From assembly GCA_021789565.1 (NCBI GenBank), contig JAJYJL010000174.1, positions 1 to 10,034 of the forward strand: a DNA stretch of 10,034 nt, written 5' to 3'. The translations under genes and the position numbers were made by a program. This DNA comes from Acidobacteriota bacterium (GTDB lineage: Bacteria > Acidobacteriota > Terriglobia > UBA7540). Position 1 is the stretch's first letter. Each line of letters starts with the position of its first letter. The notes under the pieces were generated by a model, which saw only the letters and a list, made by a program, of their open reading frames with translations, ran no database searches and was not told the origin of the DNA. Positions 1 through 6,630 of this stretch are shown piece after piece.

Positions 1-184
1 ACATTTCACGCCCCTTTCCCGCGGGGCTGCAGACTCTGATCAGGTTTGGCGTGAATTCCAGGCAGGGTGTCGCCGCGCCTGCGGGAAAAGTCTGGGGGCA
101 CGGCGCCCGTGGCGGCTAATGCAAAATTTCGCGTTCGACGGGAAGAAAACCAATGTAGACAGTTCTATTAGAAAGGGCGATAGG
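1..184. other. Upstream non-coding stretch with a small hairpin
   Basis: No gene is recognised here. A 5-bp stem (GCCCC at 10-14, GGGGC at 23-27, loop of 8) lies at the left edge and could be the end of a terminator belonging to a gene outside the window. It contains the word CCCGCGGGGC (18-27), which recurs twice in the gap at 6580-6757. Plus-strand frames are open here (3-119 and 2-277), but their translations show no recognisable protein character. Confidence 0.4.
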
Positions 185-193
185 TGTTATAAT
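185..193 (+). promoter_or_regulatory. Candidate extended -10 promoter for the aminotransferase gene
   Basis: A perfect TATAAT hexamer at 188-193 is preceded by TG plus one base (185-187), the extended -10 form of sigma-70 promoters, which can work with a poor -35. No good -35 is visible at 16-18 bp. Transcription would start near 200 and give a leader of about 95 nt before the GTG at 295. Confidence 0.45.
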
Positions 194-294
194 CTTTGCT
201 TCGTTACCCGAACACTGGAATGCTCGACCTATCCGACCAAGCGGGAACGTGTGCATCCTATTAAGTCAGGAAATTGATCTAAGGGAGGTTAATT

Positions 295-1440
295 GTGTCG
301 AAGTTTCAAGTTGATTTCTACGGCCATGTGCGCCAATACCACAATCTGAAGCGTGAAATTGACGCGGCCATCCTGGAAGTTCTTGAGAGCGGGAGTTATG
401 TGCTGGGCCCCAAGCTGACGCAGTTCGAAGAAGAACTTGCCAAGTATTGCAACATGAAAGAGGCCGTAGGTCTTAACTCCGGCACGGATGCCCTGGTTCT
501 GGTATTGAAGGCCATGGGCGTTGGCCCCGGCGACGAAGTTATCACCACGTCAAACACCTTCTTTGCCACGGCGGAAGCTGTGTGGCTGGTGGGCGCAACG
601 CCGGTCTTTGTGGACATTGAGCCCAAGACCTGCAACATCGACCCCCGCCTGATCGAAGCCGCCATCACGCCGAAAACAAAGGCCATTATTCCCGTCCACC
701 TTTACGGACAGACGGCGGAAATGCGGGCAATCTCCGGGATTGCGAAAGCCCACAAGCTGTACGTCATTGAAGATTGCGCCCAGGCACTCGGCGCTCGCGG
801 TGACGATTTTGCCGTCGGCGAATTGAGCGACGCGGTCTGCACCAGCTTCATCATTCAGAAGAACCTGGGTTGCTTTGGTGACGGTGGCGCAGTGGTGACC
901 AATAACTCCTCAATGGCGGCTGAAATCCGCAAGCTGCGGAACCATGGTTCAGCAAAACGCTCGCAACACAGCCTGGGTTACAACAGCCGTCTGGATGACA
1001 TCCACGCGGCCGTGCTCAGTGTGAAATTGAAGGAACTCGACAAGTGGAACGACCTGCGACGGGAGCGCGCCAGGGAATATGACGCCGGCCTCGTGGGTAC
1101 GTCGCTTAAGCTCCCTACCGTGCGGCCCGGGTTCCGGCACATCTTCCATCTCTATATTGCCGAAACCGAACACCGCGATGAATTGCAGGCTTTCCTGCAA
1201 AACAAGGGCATTCGTGCACTGACCCACTATCCCATCGCGATCCACGAGCAGGAAGGATATCCGTGGGGACAGACGGCCCGGATTTCCGGTTCGCTGGAGC
1301 ACACCGAGCGCTCGGCGGCCCAGGTGCTTTCACTGCCGATGTTTCCTGAATTGACTTCCGAGGAAGTCAAGCTGGTAGTTGAGGGAATCAAGGAGTGGGA
1401 GGCATCCCGCAAAGCGGCGAAGGGTTCAGCGGGAGCCTGA
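295..1440 (+). CDS. DegT/DnrJ/EryC1/StrS-family PLP-dependent sugar aminotransferase
   Basis: Family members transfer an amino group, usually from glutamate, onto a keto-sugar (often nucleotide-linked) in the cytoplasm. At 381 residues it has the usual length for the fold-type I family. Visible landmarks are the phosphate-binding Gly-Thr-Asp-Ala at 63-66, the cofactor Asp160 in IEDCAQA (159-165), the Schiff-base Lys189 in QKNLG (188-192), the GDGG turn at 195-198, and the NSRLDDIHAA segment from 230. The usual Ser-Phe-x-Pro-x-Lys run is here SFIIQK (184-189), so the proline is replaced by isoleucine. The GTG start is supported by GGAGG at 284-288, 6 nt upstream. An oxidoreductase follows 128 bp downstream on the same strand, a pairing seen in pathways that oxidise and then aminate a sugar carbon. 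The family is certain; the substrate is unknown. Confidence 0.93.
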   Translation: MSKFQVDFYGHVRQYHNLKREIDAAILEVLESGSYVLGPKLTQFEEELAKYCNMKEAVGLNSGTDALVLVLKAMGVGPGDEVITTSNTFFATAEAVWLVGATPVFVDIEPKTCNIDPRLIEAAITPKTKAIIPVHLYGQTAEMRAISGIAKAHKLYVIEDCAQALGARGDDFAVGELSDAVCTSFIIQKNLGCFGDGGAVVTNNSSMAAEIRKLRNHGSAKRSQHSLGYNSRLDDIHAAVLSVKLKELDKWNDLRRERAREYDAGLVGTSLKLPTVRPGFRHIFHLYIAETEHRDELQAFLQNKGIRALTHYPIAIHEQEGYPWGQTARISGSLEHTERSAAQVLSLPMFPELTSEEVKLVVEGIKEWEASRKAAKGSAGA

Positions 1441-1490
1441 TTGGCCTGCGGGTGGGAATTCCCCGTTCGATAATGACTTGATCGGCCAGG

Positions 1491-1515
1491 AAAGGGCAGG
1501 GAAATCTGCCCTTTT
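1491..1515 (+). terminator. Perfect 9-bp hairpin between aminotransferase and oxidoreductase genes
   Basis: AAAGGGCAG (1491-1499) pairs perfectly with CTGCCCTTT (1506-1514) around a 6-nt loop, followed by one more T and then AAG. The U-run is mostly inside the stem, so termination may be partial. It could attenuate transcription between the two genes, or stabilise the upstream message. Confidence 0.5.
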
Positions 1516-1568
1516 AAGCGTGGAGGCGGAAATTTATAAACGCAGCCTTGAGGGAGGTCTGGTAGAGG

Positions 1569-2603
1569 ATGAGCGTAGACAAGAAATACAGCGTAGTGGT
1601 TGCAGGATTGGGCAAGCGGGGAATGCACCACGCCGATGCATTTGCGAGTAACGGCCGGTTTGAAATTGCCGGCCTCTGCGATATTGATAATGCCCGGCTT
1701 GAAGCGGCGGCAAAGAAATTCGGCAGCCCCAAGACCGGCACTGACGCCAGGGAAGTTCTGAAGGGTCTGAAGCCCGACGTATTCTGCTTCTGCACGCTGC
1801 CGCAATTGCGGCTGGATATGATTCGGGCGGGTGTGGAGTCCGGCGCAGGGCTGATTGCCTTTGAAAAGCCAATTGCGATGAGCACCAACGAGGGCCTGGA
1901 GGTGATGAAGCTGGTCCGGGATGCGAAGGTAAAGACAGTGGTCAGCCACCAGCACCGCTATGGCGAGCACTACAAAAAGGTGAAGGAGATCATTGCCAGC
2001 GGGGCCATCGGCCGGGTGCATACCTTTTATGGCACGGCAACAGGCTGGATGATGCATATGCTGACCCACCTGATCGAATACACACGCTGGTTTAATGACA
2101 ATGCAGAGGCGGAATGGGTTGTTGGCCAGGCGTCTGGCAAGGAAAAGTTTTCTGACAACCACCCGTCGCCCGATTACGTTGGCGGGCTGATCCAGTTTGC
2201 AAACGGCGTCCGCGGCATTGTCGAAAGTGGCGACGGCGCTCCGGACGTTCCGGAAGTCGATTACTGGTGGCGCAAATGCCGGATCGGCGCGCAGGGCACA
2301 GAAGGCTTTGCCGAGGTGCTGACGGGCGGCGGTTGGCGCGCGATTACAAAGGACTCCGGCGGCGTGATTTCAGGGCCGGGTTGCATGGACTATGCGCACG
2401 ACATGCCGCCTTACATTCAGGACATAGCCGACTGGCTGGATGACCCGAACAAAGTCCATCCGTGCAACGGAGAAAGCGCCTACAAAGGGTTTGAGATTAT
2501 GATGGCTATTTGCCGGTCCGCCGTGCAACGCGGCAAGGTCAAGCTGCCCCTGGGCCCGGGACAGCCCGAGTTGGAAGCGCTGGCAAGGTCGCTCCCTGGG
2601 TAA
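1569..2603 (+). CDS. Gfo/Idh/MocA-family NAD(P)-dependent oxidoreductase
   Basis: These enzymes oxidise or reduce a hydroxyl or keto group on a sugar, inositol or sugar-nucleotide. The protein is 344 residues, typical for the family. The N-terminal Rossmann fold shows GLGKRG at 13-18 and acidic Asp38/Asp40 at the end of the second strand, which favours NAD over NADP. The family EKP motif is at 99-101 (Lys100 catalytic), and MLTHLIEY near 164-171 supplies the candidate active-site His167. The C-terminal half is the expected alpha/beta dimerisation and substrate domain. The ATG at 1569 has GGGAGG at 1552-1557 and AGAGG directly before it. There is no signal peptide, so it is cytoplasmic. Its position after a DegT aminotransferase suggests it may make the keto-sugar for that enzyme, as GnnA/GnnB, WbpB/WbpE and NtdC/NtdA do. 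The exact substrate is not readable. Confidence 0.9.
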   Translation: MSVDKKYSVVVAGLGKRGMHHADAFASNGRFEIAGLCDIDNARLEAAAKKFGSPKTGTDAREVLKGLKPDVFCFCTLPQLRLDMIRAGVESGAGLIAFEKPIAMSTNEGLEVMKLVRDAKVKTVVSHQHRYGEHYKKVKEIIASGAIGRVHTFYGTATGWMMHMLTHLIEYTRWFNDNAEAEWVVGQASGKEKFSDNHPSPDYVGGLIQFANGVRGIVESGDGAPDVPEVDYWWRKCRIGAQGTEGFAEVLTGGGWRAITKDSGGVISGPGCMDYAHDMPPYIQDIADWLDDPNKVHPCNGESAYKGFEIMMAICRSAVQRGKVKLPLGPGQPELEALARSLPG

Positions 2604-2619
2604 TGGGTTTCCTTCGAAA

Positions 2620-2639
2620 CTCTCACCCTTGTGGGAGAG
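2620..2639 (+). repeat. Imperfect hairpin downstream of the oxidoreductase stop
   Basis: CTCTC-A-CC (2620-2627) pairs with GGGAGAG (2633-2639) with one bulged A and a 5-nt loop. No T-run follows, so it is not a convincing intrinsic terminator. It may be an mRNA 3' structure. Confidence 0.3.
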
Positions 2640-2653
2640 CTTGCAAGTGTTCT

Positions 2654-2684
2654 GCGACAGGCCTGCCCACCTTAGTATTACAAT
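2654..2684 (+). promoter_or_regulatory. Weak candidate promoter before the double-SIS gene
   Basis: TACAAT at 2679-2684 matches five of six -10 positions, and GCGACA at 2654-2659 matches four of six -35 positions. The spacing of 19 bp is slightly long. The 183-bp gap before the next gene makes an own promoter plausible. Confidence 0.25.
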
Positions 2685-2743
2685 GAAAAGAGAAATCCCT
2701 TGCGTGGCGGGCCGGGTTGCGGTTTGCCCCGCATTATTGAGAA

Positions 2744-2770
2744 CAGGGGGTTCGTGTGGCTTGACCCCTG
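2744..2770 (+). repeat. Hairpin just upstream of the double-SIS start codon
   Basis: CAGGGG (2744-2749) can pair with CCCCTG (2765-2770), extended by one T-A pair across a bulged G, around a loop of about 13 nt. It ends 16 nt before the ATG at 2787, so it could affect ribosome access. No known leader class is recognised. Confidence 0.25.
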
Positions 2771-2786
2771 AAGGTACAGGTGCCTT

Positions 2787-3821
2787 ATGTCATACATGAT
2801 GAGGGAAATTCTGGACCAGCCCCGCGTTCTGTTGCGCTGCTATAAAGCTGAGCACAAGCACGTGATTGAGCTCAAGAAGTTTGCCGAACGGCAGAATTTC
2901 CGGATGATCCTGCTGGTAGCGCGAGGAACTTCCGACAACGCCGCCCTCTTCGGGCGCTACCTGCTGGAGCTGACGACAGGCAAACCTGTTTCCCTGTGCG
3001 CACCCTCTGTCCACACGCTCTACCACGCCAGACTTGATCTGCGGAAAGCGCTCGTGATTGGCATTTCGCAATCCGGCGAGGGGACGGATATCAATGCCGT
3101 CCTCAAAGCCGCGCGACGCCAGGGGGCCTTCACGGTCGGCATCACGAACGAGGCAAAGTCCACGATGGCAGGAATTGTCGAGGAAGCTTTTTTTGTGCGT
3201 GCTGGAACACAGCGATCTGTTGCAGCCACCAAGACGTATACGGGCCAGCTTCTGATGCTTTACATGCTGGCCGCGGCTCTCGGTTCGCATGTCAAGCTTG
3301 AACACGTGGGGGAAATTCCAAAGTGGGTTGAGAGTTCGCTCAAGATCATCCCCGAAATCCGGCAGATCGTTGAGCGCTACCGCTTCATGAGGCAGTGCGT
3401 AGTGGTGGCACGCGGGCTGAATTATGCCAATGCCTTTGAGCTTTCTCTGAAGCTGATGGAAACCTGCTACGTGGTAGCGGAACGATTTTCAGCCGCTGAC
3501 TTCCTGCACGGCCCTATTGCTATGATCGAGAGCGACTTCCCGGTGATTCTCTTCATGCCGCCGGGGAAGACCTATTCGGACATGAAAAAGCTGGCAGAAC
3601 GAGTGAGCAAGCTCCGGGCGGAAACGCTCATTATCACCGCGGAAGGCGTGAGGCTGCCGGCCCATACCAACTCCATCCGGATCCCAGCCACGATTCCTGA
3701 GATCTATACCCCTATTCCTTACATCGTTCCGGGCCAGCTTTTCGCCTGCCTGCTGGCGGAGCTGAAAGGTATCGATCCCGACAAGCCGCGCTCGCTCAAG
3801 ATTGTCACCCGTACACTCTAA
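2787..3821 (+). CDS. Stand-alone double-SIS protein related to the GlmS isomerase half (possible sugar-phosphate deaminase/deglycase)
   Basis: SIS domains bind phosphosugars. At 344 residues the protein equals the C-terminal isomerase half of GlmS and has no N-terminal glutaminase. Two SIS domains span about 38-165 and 205-325. Family landmarks are the start (REILDQP, 6-12), ARGTSDNAA (45-53), the phosphate-binding SQSGEGTD (94-101), SVAATKTYTGQL (144-155), the HGP motif at 241-243, and a GlmS-like C-terminal tail (DKPRSL). In GlmS the HGP is preceded by a conserved Glu-Leu-Lys; here it is Asp-Phe-Leu (238-240), so the lysine is missing. Without glutaminase and that lysine it is unlikely to make glucosamine-6-phosphate from glutamine. 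Relatives of this architecture are type II glucosamine-6-phosphate deaminases and fructosamine-phosphate deglycases. The start is the first of three close ATGs with a weak AAGG/AGGTG ribosome site, so 2796 or 2799 are alternatives. Confidence 0.88.
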   Translation: MSYMMREILDQPRVLLRCYKAEHKHVIELKKFAERQNFRMILLVARGTSDNAALFGRYLLELTTGKPVSLCAPSVHTLYHARLDLRKALVIGISQSGEGTDINAVLKAARRQGAFTVGITNEAKSTMAGIVEEAFFVRAGTQRSVAATKTYTGQLLMLYMLAAALGSHVKLEHVGEIPKWVESSLKIIPEIRQIVERYRFMRQCVVVARGLNYANAFELSLKLMETCYVVAERFSAADFLHGPIAMIESDFPVILFMPPGKTYSDMKKLAERVSKLRAETLIITAEGVRLPAHTNSIRIPATIPEIYTPIPYIVPGQLFACLLAELKGIDPDKPRSLKIVTRTL

Positions 3822-3846
3822 GCGTGCGAGCAGACTTTGAATGGTG

Positions 3847-3878
3847 GTGTGTGCCGCAGACAAATCCGCGGCATACAC
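3847..3878. terminator. Hairpin between convergent genes, candidate bidirectional terminator
   Basis: GTGTGTGCCGC (3847-3857) pairs over all 11 positions with GCGGCATACAC (3868-3878), one pair being a G-T wobble, around a 10-nt loop. It sits in the 65-bp gap between the stops of two convergent genes, where a shared terminator is expected. No long T-run follows on either strand, so efficiency is uncertain. Confidence 0.5.
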
Positions 3879-3886
3879 TGCCCTTG

Positions 3887-5074
3887 CTATGCCTGCGGGA
3901 TTTCCACTTCCTGGCCGCGCCGCTCGGCCGATAGATAGGCGCTGTAAAGCACTGCAATACTGTCTGAGGCCAGAATGCCGCCGGCAAGCGGCTCGCGATT
4001 ATCGCGAAAAGCTTCAAGGAAGTCCTGGAATTCCTGCGGATAGCCGTGCTGCCAGTCTTCATCCGGCGCCGGATGGCTCCATCCCTGCTTGGTTGAAAGC
4101 TTTTCTGTCACATAAACGTCCTTGAAGTTTTCCTCTTTGGGGTTAAACGTGGTAAGGGCGTCAATGGGGTTCAGGTTGCAGCGGGTACGGTGGTTGTTGG
4201 CGAACACTTCAAGCCAGTTGTGGACTCCGCCCATGACGAGTTCAGAGGCGAAAATGTCCGCCACAGTCCCGTCCTCGAATGTGATATGGATCTGGGCGTA
4301 ATCTTCAATGTCATCGTAGCCGGTGCGAATGATGCCCGCGTCCCGAAACGTTTTCAGGCGCGTGATCTCGTGCGTACGTGCGGAGACGGTTCGGGGCCGG
4401 ATGGGCTTGCCGTCCCTTGCCTTTCCTTCGACAGCTTTCAGATAGAGCGCCGTGGATAATGGATGGCAAGCTTTGCCTACAATCGAGCCGCCGCCTGAAA
4501 ATTTCCAGATGCCATAATAGGCAGAATGCGAACCGCTGTGTGATTCGTCGCCGATCAGCCAGAGTATTTGCCCTCCGCTCTTTTCCAGGATGTCCCGCTC
4601 CTTCTGCACAGACGGCGCATAGACCCAGTCCTCGGCGTAGCCGATCAATTTCCCGTTCTTGCTGGCGGCCTCCAGGATTCGGTGGCAGCTTGCCATGGCT
4701 TCGCGCAGCATGATCTCTTTGGAGAACGTATTCCCTCGAAATTTGCCGCTATCTTCGTTTGCAGGACCGTAGTAGCCGGTAAAGGGTTTTTCGATAATGA
4801 CGTGCTTGTCGCGCGTCAGGGCTTCAACCGCCACGGTTTCATGGGTAGACCCGGGCGTGCAGACGTCGACAACGTCGGAGTTGGCGCAAAGTTCTTCGAG
4901 GGAGTCGAAGGCTTTAACACCAAACTCCTGTGCAAATTTCTGACGCGACGCCGTTGTGTTGGAGGTCACGCCTGTAACGGTGAAGGGCACGCCGTATACC
5001 CTTCGAATGCCCTTGATGTGAAATCGGGCCGCAAAACCCGCTCCGGCGATACCGATTCGAATAGGATCTGTCAT
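3887..5074 (-). CDS. Gfo/Idh/MocA-family oxidoreductase
   Basis: A cytoplasmic NAD(P)-dependent dehydrogenase-like protein of 395 residues, somewhat longer than the usual 330-360. The dinucleotide-binding GAGFAA is at 11-16, the EKP motif at 95-97, and a GGGSIVGKACHP segment (194-205) gives the candidate catalytic Lys201 and His204. About 25 extra residues directly after EKP (roughly 100-125, rich in Gly and charged residues) account for much of the added length. The start is set at the ATG at 5074-5072: it has GGAG about 8 nt upstream and puts the Rossmann strand right after the initiator, as normal. An in-frame GTG at 5113 would add 13 residues that fit nothing in the family. The gene converges on the double-SIS gene and shares a hairpin with it. 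A sugar or polyol-derived substrate is inferred from the family only. Confidence 0.9.
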   Translation of the reverse strand: MTDPIRIGIAGAGFAARFHIKGIRRVYGVPFTVTGVTSNTTASRQKFAQEFGVKAFDSLEELCANSDVVDVCTPGSTHETVAVEALTRDKHVIIEKPFTGYYGPANEDSGKFRGNTFSKEIMLREAMASCHRILEAASKNGKLIGYAEDWVYAPSVQKERDILEKSGGQILWLIGDESHSGSHSAYYGIWKFSGGGSIVGKACHPLSTALYLKAVEGKARDGKPIRPRTVSARTHEITRLKTFRDAGIIRTGYDDIEDYAQIHITFEDGTVADIFASELVMGGVHNWLEVFANNHRTRCNLNPIDALTTFNPKEENFKDVYVTEKLSTKQGWSHPAPDEDWQHGYPQEFQDFLEAFRDNREPLAGGILASDSIAVLYSAYLSAERRGQEVEIPQA

Positions 5075-5151
5075 TTTAAGCTCCGTGGAAGTTTTGATGA
5101 TAATGCCGGCCACCTTGCGAGATAGCCGATCTCAGATGGATATCGAAAAGC

Positions 5152-5160
5152 ATTCTACCA
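5152..5160 (-). promoter_or_regulatory. Candidate extended -10 promoter for the minus-strand oxidoreductase
   Basis: On the minus strand TAGAAT (5157-5152) is preceded by TGG (5160-5158), giving the TGn extended -10 form. The -35 region is poor (CTCTCA at 16 bp matches three of six). The predicted leader would be about 72 nt to the ATG at 5074. Confidence 0.3.
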
Positions 5161-5528
5161 TTTGGGCAGAGGTTGAGAGAGCAATTTCGATGCCGGACGC
5201 ACTCCAAAAGGGGAATGGGGCTGTCATCCGCGTGAAAAAGATGGATAGTGCGTTTCAGTGGCGGGTTTGACGCCATTCGAAATATAATTGTAAGGGGCCT
5301 GACGAGCCAGGGCGCCATTCCGTCGCCCGGCATGATCGTCCTGAAAAATCTTTCCTGCGGGGTTTGCTGAAAGTTTCACCCGAGTGCGCCAGTCTGGACC
5401 AGGCGGGCAAGTTTTTTTCATTGCGAGTACAGCCTGCATGACTGCGGCCGGCTTTGATGTTTCAAACGGCGTGGAAGAGTCTTGCAACGCCGGCTTAGGG
5501 CAACTTGGAGGAGTGAGAGGGAACTGCG
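5161..5528. other. Long divergent intergenic region with promoter-like and T-run elements
   Basis: No convincing protein gene was seen in this part of the gap of more than 450 bp. The open frames at 5085-5270 (+) and 5224-5616 (-) have no recognisable character. It contains a perfect TATAAT at 5283-5288 (plus strand); the only good -35, TTGACG at 5267-5272, is just 10 bp away, too short for a sigma-70 pair. A weak stem (CGCC at 5387-5390 with GGCG at 5402-5405) is followed by seven Ts at 5412-5418. The stretch could be a leader or small RNA gene, but each element alone is weak. Confidence 0.3.
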
Positions 5529-5834
5529 ATGAGCATTTTAAACTTTTTGAAGAAGATTGACCGAACCCGCTGGTTCGTCTGCCACAACTGCATGATGCAC
5601 ACCGATCATGATGCACTTAAATCCATCTTTTACTCCGATAGACCAAAGGTGAACGTGGCCGGGCGCCCCACGATGATCTGCCCGCGCTGTAACGACGCCA
5701 ACACGCGTTCATTCCAGGAAGTCAAGGACGAAGGATCAGAGTCCGCCCTATGGGGCCTCGAACGTCTTGCCAGGAAACACCCCCGGCGCCATTTTGTAGT
5801 GAAACCATCCGCCCAGGCAACCTCCGTGAATTAG
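5529..5834 (+). CDS. Small hypothetical protein with two CxxC pairs (zinc-ribbon-like)
   Basis: The family is not recognised. The 101-residue product carries Cys18-x-x-Cys21 and Cys51-x-x-Cys54, a spacing that suits a four-cysteine zinc ribbon. His19, His24 and His27 lie close to the first pair. The N-terminus (residues 1-15) is basic and hydrophobic but too short and charged for a clear signal peptide. The C-terminal 20 residues are basic and probably disordered. The ATG at 5529 has AGAGGG 7 nt upstream and a stronger GGAGGAG at 5507-5513, a little far. A strong hairpin terminator lies 70 bp downstream, supporting a real single-gene unit. Possible roles include nucleic-acid or protein binding, but none can be assigned. 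Confidence 0.7.
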   Translation: MSILNFLKKIDRTRWFVCHNCMMHTDHDALKSIFYSDRPKVNVAGRPTMICPRCNDANTRSFQEVKDEGSESALWGLERLARKHPRRHFVVKPSAQATSVN

Positions 5835-5904
5835 CGGGCGCTGGCGCCTGCGAGAATAATGCGTCTGCGTTTCTGCAGCTTAGACGCCGGGCGGCGCAGG
5901 AAAC

Positions 5905-5930
5905 GGCCTCTACCGGATAGAGGCCATTTT
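5905..5930. terminator. Intrinsic terminator between convergent genes
   Basis: GGCCTCTA (5905-5912) and TAGAGGCC (5918-5925) form a perfect 8-bp stem with a 5-nt loop, followed by ATTTT on the plus strand. On the minus strand the stem is followed by GTTT, so it may serve both flanking genes, with the plus strand favoured. A second, weaker stem (GCGTCT 5861-5866 with AGACGC 5882-5887) lies just upstream. Confidence 0.7.
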
Positions 5931-5964
5931 AGAGGGTCTGCCGCTGCAAATCTCGGAATAATTA

Positions 5965-6579
5965 TCAGACCCGGGGCGTTGTCCCGGCCAGCGCAGTTAT
6001 GCGGCTCTTGAGGTCCAGGAAAATCATGTGGCTGATGATGACGTGGGCGTCTTCAACCTGCTGCATGTTATAGGAAGGAACGATGACAGGGCAATCGAGC
6101 AGGGCCTTCATCTTGCCGCCGCCAAACCCGCCGAGTCCGACGGTTGTTGCTCCCGCGCCGCGGGCGAATTCCAGCGCTTTCAAAACATTGGGAGAATTGC
6201 CGCTCCCGCTGATGGCCATCACCACGTCGCCGGGGCTAAGGAAGTTTTCAATCTGGCGCATAAAAACGTCATCGTAATGAGTATCGTTAGCCCAAGCTGT
6301 TACCATCGGCATGTTGTCGGTTACCGCGATGGCCTTCATGCGGCGGAAGGTTGCCATTTCCGGTGGGCCAGGGAAGTGAGTTCCTTTGCCGAGATCTGTG
6401 ACCAGATGCGAAGCGAGCGCTCCACTGCCTCCATTGCCAAACGTGAAGATGGTATGTTCTGCCTGGTAACACGAAAAAAGAATATCTGCGGCCTTCGATA
6501 TCTGATCGAGCGGGAGACTGCCCAAAACAACCTTCAGTTCTGCAAGGTAGGCTGACAGATCAATTCGTGAGTTTGCCAA
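5965..6579 (-). CDS. GmhA-like SIS-domain phosphosugar isomerase family protein
   Basis: A single-SIS-domain cytoplasmic protein of 204 residues, the size of sedoheptulose-7-phosphate isomerase (GmhA, first step of ADP-heptose synthesis). Landmarks are FGNGGS (47-52), a TDN/WANDTHYDD segment (87-104), the phosphate loop ISGSGNS (123-129), and a C-terminal EDAHVIISH with His179 and His184, matching the two-histidine helix of GmhA. The GmhA catalytic Glu65 appears to be Asp62 here (HLVTDLG against HFAEELTG), so heptose isomerase activity is doubtful. DiaA-like or other phosphosugar roles are alternatives. The start is TTG at 6579-6577 with GAGGTG about 7 nt upstream. No ATG or GTG fits better, and the next in-frame Met is residue 75. 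It lies 178 bp downstream of the Tat oxidoreductase on the same strand. Confidence 0.85.
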   Translation of the reverse strand: MANSRIDLSAYLAELKVVLGSLPLDQISKAADILFSCYQAEHTIFTFGNGGSGALASHLVTDLGKGTHFPGPPEMATFRRMKAIAVTDNMPMVTAWANDTHYDDVFMRQIENFLSPGDVVMAISGSGNSPNVLKALEFARGAGATTVGLGGFGGGKMKALLDCPVIVPSYNMQQVEDAHVIISHMIFLDLKSRITALAGTTPRV

Positions 6580-6630
6580 AGTCCGTCACCTCAATCGAAT
6601 GCGTTCGCGGCACAAGTTGCTTGTAGCAAG

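Noticed and set aside
2..277. Plus-strand frame open from the window edge to a stop just before the aminotransferase ribosome site; another frame is open 3-119
   Set aside because: The translations are Arg/Cys-rich or lack any recognisable motif, and the candidate promoter lies inside the longer frame. A real gene tail up to 119 cannot be excluded without sequence to the left.
1227..2162. 311-codon minus-strand open frame across the aminotransferase and oxidoreductase genes
   Set aside because: It overlaps two clearly conserved genes on the opposite strand and its product shows no family features; it is an antisense shadow.
5267..5288. TTGACG followed by TATAAT as a promoter
   Set aside because: The spacer is only 10 bp, far below the 16-18 bp needed, so the pair was not called as a promoter.
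5224..5616. 130-codon minus-strand frame in the divergent gap, and the 61-codon plus-strand frame at 5085-5270
   Set aside because: No ribosome site of note and no protein character. The first overlaps the better-supported zinc-ribbon-like gene; the second crosses the start of the minus-strand oxidoreductase.
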